Notes: generated by a model from the letters alone, not told the origin. A DNA stretch of 64,000 bases from Solea solea (GCF_958295425.1 NC_081135.1:20530180-20594179), one strand, 5' to 3'; positions 47,455 through 59,576 are shown, counted from the first letter of the stretch. Numbers and translations: made by a program.

Positions 47455-47949
47455 GTTCATGTAAGTGGATCAAATCTCTAGTCCTCAATTGTTTTTTTTT
47501 ATATTTTGCTCATGTTTTTTCCGTAGTCTTTAATCTCTTGTCTAACTGCACACATCCAACCTCAGCAGTATTATGCACATTTTCTCGTAGATTGCTATAT
47601 TTGATTCAGGGATGGTCGTTCATCTGTCCTAATACATTTTTAAAATGTCATCTTTTGATGGGTTTTTATGACACAATACTTATGATGACCTTTTTGAATC
47701 TTGCACCTGGCAAAACTAACTCATTTTAAAAACATAACGTCAAAACTAAATAAAACCAAAAACTAATGAAAACTATTATAATCTTGCTCCTGAATCAGGT
47801 GTGCTGCTCGTCAGTGGAGAACTCTTTACTTTCATGTGTGTGATTCTAGCAGAAATGATCCTTTCACCTGACACCTCCTGACAGCGGGGACAGGTGAGTT
47901 GACAGTAAATACAGAGAGAGAAGGAACGTACTTATTGTGTGTGTGTGTG

Positions 47950-48210
47950 TTACCTCTGTAGGACCCCTTCTACTTTTTCTGGCATAAACACTGATCATGT
48001 CAGGACCAGTTGTCCTCCTGGAAACCAGGTCATTTTTATAGGTTCTTGTTAATGTTGGGATATACATGTGGTTAGATTGAGGTTAGGGTTATGGTCAACT
48101 GGTTATGGTCAACTGGTTATGTTTAAGGTAAGGAATAACACTTTGGTTGGGCTGTCCAAATGAATGAAGGTCAATTGAAGTGTCCTTAAAAGGATAGCAG
48201 CACAAACCTG
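47950..48210 (+). repeat. TG-flanked dispersed repeat
   Basis: Lies between (GT)n at 47936-47949 and (GT)n at 48211-48228. It contains catgtcaggaccagttgtcc, ttaggttagggtt-like text and tccaaatgaatgaaggtcaa. An inverted, diverged copy is at 51218-51480. It includes a short tandem duplication of ggttatggtcaact near 48090-48115. Confidence 0.55.
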
Positions 48211-48335
48211 TGTGTGTGTGTGTGTGTCAGCCATTATTTACTTTTCTTAAATAGATTTTTGTCCGCTTTTGCCAACAACAACAAAACTGGAAGCAAATCA
48301 ACCAGCACCTGCTGTTCTCTCTCGCACACGCGCGC

Positions 48336-48336
48336 G

Positions 48337-48364
<28 letters not shown>
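48336..48364. repeat. (CA)n and nearby (CT)n microsatellites
   Basis: (CA)n at about 48336-48364 and (CT)n at about 48418-48441 lie immediately upstream of the CpG-rich promoter. Confidence 0.9.
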
Positions 48365-48367
<3 letters not shown>

Positions 48368-48479
48368 GCACACGCACATAACTGTGATTCTTTTACTTTT
48401 ATTGAAAGTAATTTAAGTCTCTCTCTCTCTCTCTCTCTCTCCCTCTCGCCCGTGTGTGCGTGTGTGTGTGTAAGGTTTG

Positions 48480-48804
48480 AGTGTAGCGCATGCGCAGTCC
48501 CGCCGCTCGGCTCTGTGCGGCGCAGGGCGCGCGGCTCTCCGCTGCTCACTCACACACACACACACACACACGGAGTGACCGGACAGTGATGACCTGAGAG
48601 GTGGACGACGATCGATGATGATCGATGACTGATGAATCAAACTCCCACGCGGACTCACAGACAGACCGGAGACTCAGGCTCGCTCACAATATTGACTATT
48701 ATTGATTAATGATCGGCAGCTGCGGAGTTCAGCGCATCAGAGCAGCAGCAGCAGCAGCAGCGGGACTCTTTCTACTTTCTTCATCCGTCTGTCCATCACC
48801 TCTG
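48480..48804 (+). promoter_or_regulatory. CpG-rich promoter and probable first exon of an unidentified gene
   Basis: GCGCATGCGCA at 48487-48497 is a full NRF1 palindrome. CpG-dense sequence follows (gcggcgcagggcgcgcggct near 48518). There is no TATA box. A consensus donor gtaagt follows at 48805, so a plus-strand first exon ending at 48804 is likely. The last ATG (48709) opens a frame of exactly 32 codons to the donor, including seven Ala from a GCA repeat. Several other ATGs precede it, so the exon may equally be 5' UTR. No following coding exon was found within the window. From human gene order UBE2E3 or another 2q31 neighbour is possible, but nothing here proves it. Confidence 0.6.
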
Positions 48805-51217
48805 GTAAGTCACCTTCCTCCTGTTGTTTTCACTCCTCTTCCTCTTACTTCTCTCTGTTTTGTGAGTCTTTGTTAGTTGAAAGATATGAAACAGAGTCCG
48901 TGAGCGTCTGTCTGTCTGTCTGTCTGCCTGTCTGTCCGTCCGCTGCTTTTTTATCCGGATCACTTTTAGAGCTGCCTCTGTCATCCAGGAGGAAAAGTCA
49001 CTCTTTCATTTATAGACACCACATTGTAAATGATTATCTCCAGGATTACACAGGATTTAACTGTGATATTAATGTTTGTGTGTGTGTGTGTGTGTGAAAT
49101 TACTACAGGTGTAGTCATTACAGGAATGCCCTCCAAAGTGTGATTTTCACAATAAGATATTCCTGTCTTAGTCCCACAACAGGGAAATGTATGATTCTAA
49201 ACAGCAAAAACAGTCAATATAAAGGTAATAAATGATAAACGTGCATTTTCCACATCTAATGAATGAATGTACAATGTAGAAAAAATATTGAAACTGTATA
49301 AATACAGTATTTATTTATGAAAATGCTGCTGAATCACCGTGATAAACTAAATTTCTGTCTTCATTTGTCAGATACATTATTGAAACTGCTAGATCTCTAT
49401 ATGACATAACTTATGTGACATTAAAGCTGCACAGAAATGAGTGAAATACAGTAATTTACTATAAAATGATGCAGTAACACACTGTCAAAGTACAGTATCT
49501 TGAATGAGCCAGTCATTTACTGTAAATGTACTGTTATATAGTTTATGGTGTATTCTTGCTGTCAGTGAAAACACTTGAGGTGGGATTACAACTATTTGAT
49601 GTAAATTGTTTTAATTAGAGCTGATCAATCAATAATGTTCAAGTAGAAATAAGCATTTGAAATCTGACAAATCAGCTACTTCATCATTCTATTTTTGACT
49701 GTTGATCTTTTTAATTTAAATTTTAGAAACAATTCATGTCTTTAAGTTCTCATCCTTGCTTTAGATTTATGAGTTAATATGTTGATGGTGTCTCATGGTA
49801 ATGCTCCAGCTGTGGTAACTCTAACCACACTTCAGGCTTGAGGCCTGACTTAAGTTATGTCACAATATTTGTCAGAAAAATCACACTTACATGTTTTACA
49901 CAAATCATTTAGCCCTGTTTAAACTTGATTTAGTGATTTTCTCCGTTATGTTTCGACAGAGATGCATACCACAAGTCAAATTACTTCATTCAAGTTGATG
50001 TAGTTACTTGAAATTAATGTATTAAAAGTTTATGTCCAGTAAAATGTATAATATATTGTACTGTATATTATAGTCAGATTGAAGTTTTCAGATTATAAAT
50101 AGCTATAAAAATACTAAAACATGAGCAAAAGTCCAGCATATTATTATTGTTGTTATTATTATTATTATTAGTAGTAGTATTATTATCCATTACCAATATT
50201 ATTAGCTAAATATCCACTTTTTATTAAAAGAAAATCTATAGATTTTCTGAAATCTGGCAGGTGCAAGTGTTATATCATGGTATTATGTCCAGTGTTTTGT
50301 AGCAGTGCTTGTGCAGCATTTCTGTGCTTGTCACTGCGGAGCTAGACATTTTACTGGTATATATACATTTTTATTTATATATATATATATATATGTATAT
50401 GTATATGTACTTTATGTTTGTGTAGATACATCTATGCCAATGTATCATACATTTTAAGCTGATTCAGTAGTGGAAATAACACCAAGTACATTTACTAAAG
50501 TCCTAATATGAGGTACAAATAATGAGGCGTTTCACCTCAAGATTATGCTTCTTTATACTTTGTTATAATTGTTGTAAATTAAAAGTATATAAAATAGAGG
50601 CCCTTTTCCCATTGCAGACATTTTGACATGTCACAGTAAGTTTTTACCGATGCCAATGCTAATGTACCCCTTGACCCTGAAACTGGACCAGCTAAATGGA
50701 TTTATCCTTAATTCATTTTATTATGTGCTTTCACTGTGGCCTGTGTAGCACATAACTCAAGCCACCAAAATAGATTAAGAGGTGGCAATGTATTTGAATA
50801 CTGCCGTGCCTTTACATTGAATGCAGGGTTTAACTTAAATGTATTTTCACATTTACATTCACTCATTTATCCAAACAATTTATTCAAGGCACATGCTCTC
50901 AGTCTTGAAGAAGTTGAAGAAGACATAATCGATGAGCATTTTCCTTCATCAGGAAACTACAAACACAACAGTTGTGCTGTGATTGTCTTGTGGCCAGGTA
51001 ATGGTGCTAGTAATGAGGTCTTGTCGTAGTGTTGATTGTTACTGCCTCATTGATTAATTCACATCAAAACAAACGAGATATGTATAATACAGGGCTGAAA
51101 TACAGACAGGCAGACAGTGTAATCTTGTCTGTGCATTTATCATGCTTCATTGTTGTCAGATAATCCACTACAAAGCCTACACACACACACATACACACAC
51201 ACACGCACACAGTTTGC

Positions 51218-51480
51218 CGTAGCTATTCTTGTTAGGACACCACATTGACTTCCATTACCACTTCCTTTCATTTGGACAGTCTTAAATAAGCCTTATTCCT
51301 ATCCTACCCTTAACTATAACCAGTTAATGCCTAACCTTTACTTAACTACAATACAAATCTTAGCCTGAAACGTAACCAATTCCTCAGAAATGATTATTAG
51401 TAGGACCAGGATTTGGTCTCTATGAGGATTACTGGTCCTGACGAAGTCAGTGTTTTTGTCAGAAAATGTCCTATAGTAAC
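51218..51480 (-). repeat. TG/CA-flanked dispersed repeat, inverted copy
   Basis: Starts after (CA)n at 51178-51210. It runs through cttgttaggacaccacattg, ttcatttggacagtc, cctacccttaactataacca and tattagtaggaccaggattt to a CT/CA run. It matches the copy at 47950-48210 on the opposite strand. Confidence 0.55.
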
Positions 51481-51639
51481 AAATTGTGCTCTCTCTCTTT
51501 CTCTCTCACACACATGCCACACACACACACACACACACACACACACCAGTGTGAATCATCTAGCACTCTTTCTCTCTGAGATGTTCATTTTCACATAGGT
51601 GACATAATGACAAGCTCTATGTGTGTTTCACATTTCCTT

Positions 51640-51706
51640 TTCATTCCTTTCCCTTCCTTTCCTTTCCTTTCCTTTCCTTTCCTTTCCTTTCCTTTCCTTT
51701 CCTTTT
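51640..51706. repeat. (CCTTT)n microsatellite
   Basis: About a dozen TTTCC pentamers in tandem. Related TTCC repeats follow at about 51848-51875. Confidence 0.95.
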
Positions 51707-53009
51707 CCTTTCTCTTTCCAATTTCCCCCCAAAATATACCCTCTTTTCTATTTCTTTTCTTTTCTATTCTATTCTATTTGCTTTTTTAAATTCATAAAAT
51801 AAATAATCTCTTTCTCTACCTCTATTATTGCCTCTGTAGCTCTTTATTTCCTTCCTTCCTTCCTTCCTTCTTTCCTTCGTCCTGCTGGTCTTTGTTTGGG
51901 TGTTTGGATCTTAATTTAGTGTCTTGTGCTTCTTAAACACTAATCAACTTGACTAAAGCAGAAGAGGGAGGCGGACAAGGACATACTCACACTTAGATTA
52001 TTGTCAAATTGGAAGAAAGAACCTCATCAGATGGAGGTGACCTCTGTTGGTGCACACCTACCCGCAGCTGGAACAAACTGACTTTCAGGTGGTTTTAACT
52101 GGGTGTTAGACTACATCGCTGTGTAGTCACTGGATGGATGAAGAAGGAGGAGGAGGGAGGCAGAGATGCTGTGTGTGGTGAAGGAGGCAGGTACATGCAG
52201 GTGTTTGCTCACGCTGCTACTGCGGTTACTGCTGACTATAGTGTTACAGCTACACAGCTCATAAATCAACAAAAGGACTTTAACCCAGTTTTGTGTGAGG
52301 ACCGAGGAGGGGCCACCGAGAGACAAACCCGCTGTTTAACGCATGTTAACCAAGTCAAGTCACCTTTTTTTTTTTTTACCTGTAGGTAGATTTGTTTTGA
52401 AGTTTTATCCTCTGACATTTGACATCCACCACAGACATGACAACTGTAATAACAGGTAATACAGGTCAACATTATTAAACAGCTGTTGGATGTAAGAATA
52501 TATTAACCTGCTGTTTAACTGTACCACTCTGCTTCTGTTACACAGTATGTGATGATATTTCCCAGTTGTTAGATTCTGCTAACTTGTTCTAAGAAGCTGG
52601 TGGATTTTACTAAAGACCTTTAGAGCAGACTAAATGGCCTATTGACTGACTTAAAGGACACTAATGAAATGTCAATTGTTCTTCGTCTACACAGCCTCTT
52701 AGTTTACACTGTCCAGTTTTACAGCAAAGATAGATGTGTCCCACTGTAATTCTCTCCTGTTCTCCTCCAAGCAAATCAATTTTACCTATTTATAGCGCAT
52801 GATACACTGTGTATGTGTGTGTGTGTATGTGGGTGTGGGTGTGGGTGTGCCAGGACTCCAGCAGTGGGCAGATTGAGAAGCAGCATGTTGTTACGTCAGG
52901 AGAGATTAGTTTGGAAACCTACTGAGAGGAAACACACACACAACCGCTTGCGCATGCACACACGAACGCGCACGCACACACACACACACATACTCAAACA
53001 CATGTTTCA

Positions 53010-53145
53010 TTGCTATCATAGTGAGGACACTCATGGACATAATGCTTTCCCTAGCCCCTTACCCTAAGCTTGGCCACACGACCAAATGCTTAACCCTTAA
53101 TGTACACCTGATTCTAACTGTAAATCTCATACTGTACAGTATATC
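53010..53145 (+). repeat. TG/CA-flanked dispersed repeat
   Basis: Follows (CA)n at 52975-52990. It contains atagtgaggacactcatgga, cataatgctttccctagccc and cttaccctaagcttggcc, typical of a common teleost repeat with ACCCTAA-like phrases. Confidence 0.55.
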
Positions 53146-53274
53146 CAGCCCGTGTAATAATTAAGAATTACACGTAATTAAGAAACAGTGGTTTGTGCTG
53201 TGTGTGTGTGTGTGTGTGTGTCAGCAGTCATGTGCCGTAAGCTCATCTTAACAACTTTATCACTACTCTTTTTT

Positions 53275-53990
53275 TATCGCACTAAGGCTTTTAACTGGGA
53301 CAAAGCTAAGGGAGCACATTACCCCGGTTTTAGCTTCCCTTCACTGGCTGCCAGTTGATTTTGGAATTCAGTTTAAGATTTTAGTTTTAACTTTTAGAGC
53401 TTTGCACGGCCAAGCCCCACCTTATATTTCCCATCTCCTTATACTCTACCGTATACTCGCCAGCACGCTCCTCGAGGTCATCAGATCAAAGACTCTTGAT
53501 GACCCTGAGAACGTTCTTACCAGGCAGCAGCCCTTCGGTCATGGAACACATGGACTCTGTTGATTATTTTAAGAAGGAGTTGAAAACTTGTCTTTTTAGA
53601 CAGGCTTTTACGTAGGTGTGATGATTTGTGTATGACAACTGTGTGTGTGGTATGTGTTTTTATTTTTCCTTGCTTATGATTGTACAGCACTGTTATTTTC
53701 ATCTGTGAAACGTCACGGTGGCCCTCTCTCCTGCTGGTGTTTTGGGATTTGTGTGTGTGTGTTTTCGGTTTTGCATCGTTTTGTTTTTGCGGCGTGTTTC
53801 TGTTGATGCATGTGTTTCGGCTTTCTGCACATCATTTTTCTTTTGCAGTGCGTTTCTCGCGTTGCATTTGTTTTTTCGTTTCATTTGTGCTTTAGAATCT
53901 GCAGCGTTTGTGAATATGCAGCTCGTTTCTCCTTCTGCATGGGTTTTGTAAAAAGGTGTTTATAAATTAACTTTACTTACTTACTTTTAA
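53275..53990 (+). mobile_element. L2/CR1-type LINE 3' end with internal insertion
   Basis: A plus-strand remnant of the ORF2 C terminus: SLHWLPVDFGIQFKILVLTF, RALHGQAPPYISHLL and SKTLDDPENVL. After TAA and TGA changes it ends near 53610. The 3' UTR reads gattgtacagcactgtt and resumes at 53948 with ttttgtaaaaaggtgtttat, ending in ACTTACTTACTT at 53977-53990. The 240 bases between (about 53700-53947) do not belong to this LINE. No target duplication was established. Confidence 0.75.
53700..53947. repeat. Unidentified insert of TTTTGC/CGTTT-like phrases in the LINE 3' UTR
   Basis: A series of degenerate units (tttcggttttgcatcg, tttgttttt, ggcgtgtttctgttgatgca, agtgcgtttctcgcgttgca) interrupts the LINE 3' UTR. 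The TTTYG/TTGC core recurs every 20-30 bases. I do not recognise the family. Confidence 0.45.
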
Positions 53991-54545
53991 AAAAGGAATG
54001 ATGTGAATATTACATAAATATTACATCAATACTCCTGTGCAGGGAGTGCAGTGTTTTTCCTCAGTATGCTCATGTCATTCTTACATAGGCAACTCAGAGG
54101 GAATTGTTTTCAATGTTAATGGAAAATGCACTTATTCACATTCTTATGGCAGAATAATACCAAGAATCACTAAAAGTGTTTGTCAATTTCTTTCCATAAC
54201 GAGGTATAAAGACAACGCATTTCTATTCATCTGACACATATTGTGACAATCATTGATATTGACTAGTTAAGCATATACTATTGTCCAACCCCACGTCATA
54301 ACACCCGTAGTTTCTACCTTAATTGGGCACATTCGGGTGTGCGTGACTGTCTGCTGCACATCTGTTCACTCCACCTCCGCCCACAGTGACCCCTCACCTC
54401 ACAGACCGTAGAATCTAAATCTGTAGGTAGCACCGATGTTCACTTTGGTTTCTGACACTTCAAACATACCACTTGTGTTAGCAATCGTGAAAAACATCTG
54501 TACTTTTCCCTCAGAGATATTTCTGTCTATTATTGCAGAGAATCA

Positions 54546-54547
<2 letters not shown>

Positions 54548-54632
<85 letters not shown>
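54548..54632. repeat. Long uninterrupted (GT)n microsatellite
   Basis: About 42 GT units with no interruption, the longest dinucleotide run of this type in the window. It is able to form Z-DNA. Confidence 0.97.
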
Positions 54633-54635
<3 letters not shown>

Positions 54636-55406
54636 TTCACCAGCACAAGGTGCAGTCGTCAGTACGCAGCAGTAACAGCGAGCCACCCCTCATTACTCCC
54701 ATTCTGTCTGCTGTGATTTATGGAGCTACCTATGTGTGTGTGCGTGTGTGCGTGTGATGTCTGCACCTACTCCTTGCGTTTTCAGGAAGTTTTAATTAAT
54801 TTCCCATCATGTGACAAGGTGGAAATGATGATTGTAATGAAATGTGATTGGGTGATTATCGAGAAAGAGAGGAGAACAGAGGGATGGGGGTGGGGCAGGG
54901 TGGATGAAGAAAGTGTGTAGTAAAAGGACAGAGTGTGCGATGGAAAAGTCGACTATGAGTGTGTGAAAGACAAAGTGTGTGTAAATAGGGCAGCAGTGAT
55001 GAAGTGTTTCCGTACGATTCACGTCTCTGAAGTATTGTACACACACACTGAGGTTGTGAAGGTCGCACTGACACACATACACACAATTACACACTGTCAT
55101 CACTTGGGAGGCTACAGGAAGTAGGAGATGAACCAGTGAGGCTGCAGAAAGTCGGACGATAATGTCCCTCGCCATCTACCATGTCTATGTTTTATTTACT
55201 TTTAAACTTAACAAAACCATTTCAGTTGAGATTTAGGTTAAAGACTAATTTAACGACTGTGCTTCCTTCATCTTTGTCAAGAGCTGTGTCTGTGAGTGTC
55301 TAAAAATATCCATGAAAAATGTAATAATGCTGTGTTTACTGCAAGTGGATATTATAGTGCAAGATCAGATATTTGGGTTGAAAAGTATACGTTGTCTGTG
55401 GACATT

Positions 55407-55419
55407 TTAAGGTCCAATG
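55407..55419 (+). mobile_element. Left stub of a TTAA MITE interrupted by an LTR
   Basis: TTAAGGTCCAATG is the left tip of the MITE family seen at 24015 and 25827. The expected continuation (a ...gtgacatctagtggtg-like phrase) appears only after the LTR, at about 55805 as tagcgacctctaatggtgag, followed by gtggccttcac-like text near 55880. Confidence 0.55.
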
Positions 55420-55797
55420 TGTTGTGGAAAAGTTTGTATTAAGGTGTCAGATGAGAGAAACAGCTTGAGTATCAAATGGATTTGTTGAAGCGCTGTTTAT
55501 TTCTTTGCAAAGAGAGAATCAAGATGAACTACACCTCAGAGGCAGATCAAGATGGCTCTGAGGCACGGAGAAAATGACATAGTTTATATAGCTCTTTGTC
55601 ACGTCATTAGCTTATCTTGTGCAGCATACAAAGACGAGCTTCTGGAAGCAGAAATGTGGCCCTGGGCCTTGAAAAGTTAAGATTCTCTAAATCAGTTTAG
55701 TGTGGGAATAAATCAGTTTTGTGTGAATGTTTAAACCAAGCTATGCAAGCATATATGGTGTAAGCAGTATAAGGAATAAGTGTTATTTTCACATGAC
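55420..55797 (-). mobile_element. Probable solo LTR of an endogenous retrovirus-like element
   Basis: Read on the minus strand the segment starts TGTGTCATG and ends CCACAACA (TG...CA). It has TATATAAA (complement of 55583-55590) and about 80 bases later AATAAA (complement of 55497-55502), the usual order for U3, R and U5. No internal coding region is present, so it is a solo LTR left by recombination. The target duplication could not be identified, so the boundaries are approximate. The class (retrovirus or other LTR element) is uncertain. Confidence 0.6.
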
Positions 55798-58179
55798 ACA
55801 GCATATATGAAATAGCGACCTCTAATGGTGAGATTTTACTCACTCTTCTCTTTCCTACCTGTGCCAGGTAACTTTGGTGGCCTTCACTTATCAGAATAAG
55901 TCCTTTCAGTTGAAACTATAGGCACCAAAATTGTGTCCTCCGTAAAGGTACACTCAGGCTACAAAAATCTAATGATTTTGACTTTAAAGTGAATATATAC
56001 TTACTGTATACAAACATACCTATGTATATTGCACATTGGCATTTCTGTGTTTTTTTAAACACAGAAAGTCCTCAGTCCACACTGAAACTAATAAATAGTA
56101 GAGTTTTTGGGTCTGAAAAAAGGACACAATGTGTGCACACAAGGCCAGAGACATAAATAAAAGGATTTGCTGTCAGATGTGGCTCAGCTTTGTGTTGATA
56201 TGACTCAGACGTTTCGTCAGAAAGACACCTTCTGTGCACCGGCAGGAAAAGCAAACAAATGTCAAACTCAAAGTCACACAAATATGGAATGTTTTATTGA
56301 AACTAAGACACAACTTTGCCCACTATACCGTACATCCCCCGTCCTCTGTGGTGTCCCACTGTCAGCTTTAGGTTGGAGTCCAAAAGACAATTAGGGAGTA
56401 AAAACTAATCACTGTGTCCACCTGTCTTTCAAGGTGTGTATTTCTGTGCCTTTGTCTCGTGTTCCTTCTTCCATTAGTTGAGTGGGGCGACTGTTAAATG
56501 TTTGATGAGTCAGCATGTTGAGAAGGAAGTGATGTCATAGTGGTCTTCTCGTCTTTCGGGCCAGGTTAATATTTTCTGGACACAGCCTCAAGACCTTATC
56601 CTCCACTGTGAACACTGTTGAGATGTTGCATGTGCTGATGCTAAGGAGGCATTAAACTGTGTTTACCACCTTCCCTTCTCCATTAACCTGAGGTTGATAG
56701 AAATATTATTAGATTTGCATTTTTGTAGATATTGGGTTCTGGATGAAATATAGTAGTTTAGTTGAGGTGTCTCAAAGGGAAAGCAGACACTGAGGGAGAG
56801 ACAGAGTCTGACCGGCCGTAGTCCGGATATTGCAGATGGATTTTTATTACATTTTAGGGATTTTTGTGGACTTCAGGAGGATTTGGGTTGTCGTGTGTAC
56901 CTGAAACCAAATCACTGTACACTCTGCACTCGCTATATTAGAAACACCCGTACACCATGTTCATGCGTAAGTCATTTTTCATGGCAGACATTTTAACATT
57001 AGCAGTAAAAGCACAAGTATAAATAATAAAAATACCATAGCTGAATTCCATTTGCACCAAATCACCAAGCAGAAGTCAGTGCAAACAGATTTAAATTGTC
57101 AGTGTGTAAAATTCAGGTGAAATTGTTTTCATTTGGCAGAAATTGAAGATAAAATATTTATGCCCCTGAATGACCCTTTTATATTTATGTAGGGATCCAG
57201 TTCAGCTCTATATGGAGACCGCCATGTTCTTAAAATAGCCCACAATGGACAAATTAAACGTCTTTTGAGTTTTGACACTAACTGAATACTGCATAGGTTC
57301 TCCAAAACACTGGGTGAGGTGAGGGATATTCAGCTGCAACTTCACCCATAAATGTTGCTAAATTGTACACACTGTACCTTAAATGAACATAACAATGGAC
57401 CAGAATGTGATGGAATTGTTTATTTTAACATATTTGGCACTTTCCACAGCATGGCTCAACTACATGGTTTGGTTCGTTTTCACATTACACAAACTTGTGA
57501 CTTGTGTGCTGGTGTGCTGAATCATTCGACTCAGTTAATTCAAAAGATGTGTTCACAGAATCGTTCAGTCACTAAAAACACCAGACTCCTCTGGTTAAAT
57601 ATTGAGATTAATGCGTGTCTTCTAAGTCTTTTTATCTGATCTACAGTTCTGCATTGTTCGGTTTGACGCCGCGCTCATCACTCTTCCAGTGACGACACTC
57701 TCTGTATAATCAGCAGCCGACGTTGACGTCACATTTAGTGTCAGCTCAGCTCGCTTGGAACCTTGAGATACCAGGTACTATCGCTAATGGAAAAGCAAAA
57801 AAACGTGCTGGAATTCTGTAGTTGAAAAAGCGTGGAAAAGTGAACTCACTGCCGTGAATTGAGACTGTTCTTGAGAGCAAAGGGTGGAGGTGTTAATAGG
57901 TGCCAATAAATTGCTTGATGAGTTTTTTTTCTAAATGGAGTGGCAATTACTGTTTTTATGAGATCAGTCCATTTGAATGCTTCCATTTATGCCACATTCA
58001 CAACAGTGTATATGGCATGAGTAGCTTCTCAAAGCGCCGAGACGAGTTGTGAAGTTTGCCCTGATGTTGATTTGCACTGAGCACTTAAAGCCCACATAGA
58101 CCGGAAGCTCCAATTAACGCTGCGTGTGTGTGTGTATCTGCGTCATTACCTCGTTTATGAAACCCTAAAGTTTCAGAAC

Positions 58180-58715
58180 AAACAGTTCAGCCACTGCTGA
58201 GAAAATAGTGTTGTATTGTTTTCCTGGGCTCTGCGAAGCGGATCGGCACTTCCTTAATTTGATGTCGTCATCAGAAATCCTCACCACTCCTCTCACCACC
58301 ATAGCGCCTCCCGTGCGGGCACTAGTCCGGGCACATCCGGTTGCGTACATTCAACCGCAGAAGAAGAACTACTCTCGTTGTAGCTGCTGAGATGCAGAGC
58401 ATCCACCGTGCCAGAGGGGGAGCTGTGTATCTGAGAGCTGGCCTATCTATTACGTCACTTCCAGGTACCTGGCCAATCACAGGACAGTGGGAAAGCTCTC
58501 GTTGGCTGGCCAATCACAACACAGTCCACATTCTAGGGGTGTGGTTTTGGTCTGAAACAGCGCGGCTGACGAGAGCGTCAGTGAGGAGATATTTTGATCG
58601 GCTCGTTTGCAGCGATTAGGAGGTTTTTAATCATGAAAACAAGTTAATATATGTAAGTAGGCCTCCATAACTAACATATATGTGTGATACAAGCATTCTA
58701 TGGCACCTTTAATTT
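58180..58715 (+). repeat. GC-rich CCAAT/CRE-bearing segment, probably a dispersed element
   Basis: It carries TTACGTCA (58450-58457), two CCAATCACA boxes (58473 and 58510), TCCGG sites and tgtggttttggtctgaaaca before a tail gcgattaggaggtttttaat. This looks like a promoter, but the same word order is familiar from a widespread teleost repeat, and the end gcaccttta resembles that repeat's tip. I favour the repeat. Confidence 0.45.
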
Positions 58716-58947
58716 GGATGTGAAAAAGTTTTTTTGGATGGAGACAAAGTTAAGTTCATTTTATGGATTTGGCACAAGCCATTTCTCCCGAGGATGTGAT
58801 CTGTAATTATATGGTGTATTACAACATGGTGATGCTCCTCGTTTCACATAGGTTTGTGGGCTTACATAAAAAAAACAATGTGTGTGGGTGTTTTCACATG
58901 TATCATATACTGTCTATGTTTGTTTGCCTTTATAGTCCATCTATATG

Positions 58948-58949
<2 letters not shown>

Positions 58950-59025
<76 letters not shown>
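58950..59025. repeat. (AT)n microsatellite
   Basis: About 33 AT dinucleotides after TATATG variants. A self-complementary tract likely to form a cruciform. Confidence 0.97.
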
Positions 59026-59028
<3 letters not shown>

Positions 59029-59318
59029 TGTGTATACTAGAATATGCACCACTTGAGTATATCCTGATATCCTGACACATGGAGTCACTGGGTCAGAGGT
59101 CAGAGACTTCAGTGGGAGGGGGATTATTTCAGTTGACTGTCAGTCGATTTTCAGAAGAATGCGAGTGGTAATCTCTGTTATGCTAACTGAACACACAGTC
59201 CCCATAATGTGACTGTGTAAACAGATTTAGTTTCCCACAACATGACCCTGGATTTCCACTGGACGCGGAACGGCAGCGGCCCGGTAGCCGTTGCAAAGGG
59301 GTCACTCCCAGGGGCTGG

Positions 59319-59319
<1 letters not shown>

Positions 59320-59359
<40 letters not shown>

Positions 59360-59372
59360 ATACACTCACACA
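59320..59372. repeat. (CA)n microsatellite
   Basis: About 18 CA units followed by CTCATACACTCA variants. Confidence 0.95.
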
Positions 59373-59576
59373 CACTTATCTTTGGATTATAATTGCAATC
59401 CACAATCCCCCTCTGGATCAACCAATCATGTCCCATTAAATCCTGCACAGCCTGCTGGGTAACCTAGATGTGGTGTGGTGTATGCATGTTTGTGATTCCA
59501 TCTTAAAATTCTCCCCTCTCTCGCTCTCTCTCTCTCTCCCTCTCTGTGTGTGTGTGTATTTGTGTGTTAATCCCAG

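Larger units (their letters stand above)
42725..48290. other. Intergenic region after cwc22
   Basis: No gene recognised. It contains a LINE 3'-end fragment (43333-43500), a SINE tail fragment (45715-45795), a TCTA/TCTG microsatellite, a TCA microsatellite near 47098-47142, a complete SINE (47306-47454) and a TG-flanked repeat (47950-48210). A 153-codon open frame at 43601-44062 has no recognisable domain or splice context. Confidence 0.6.
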
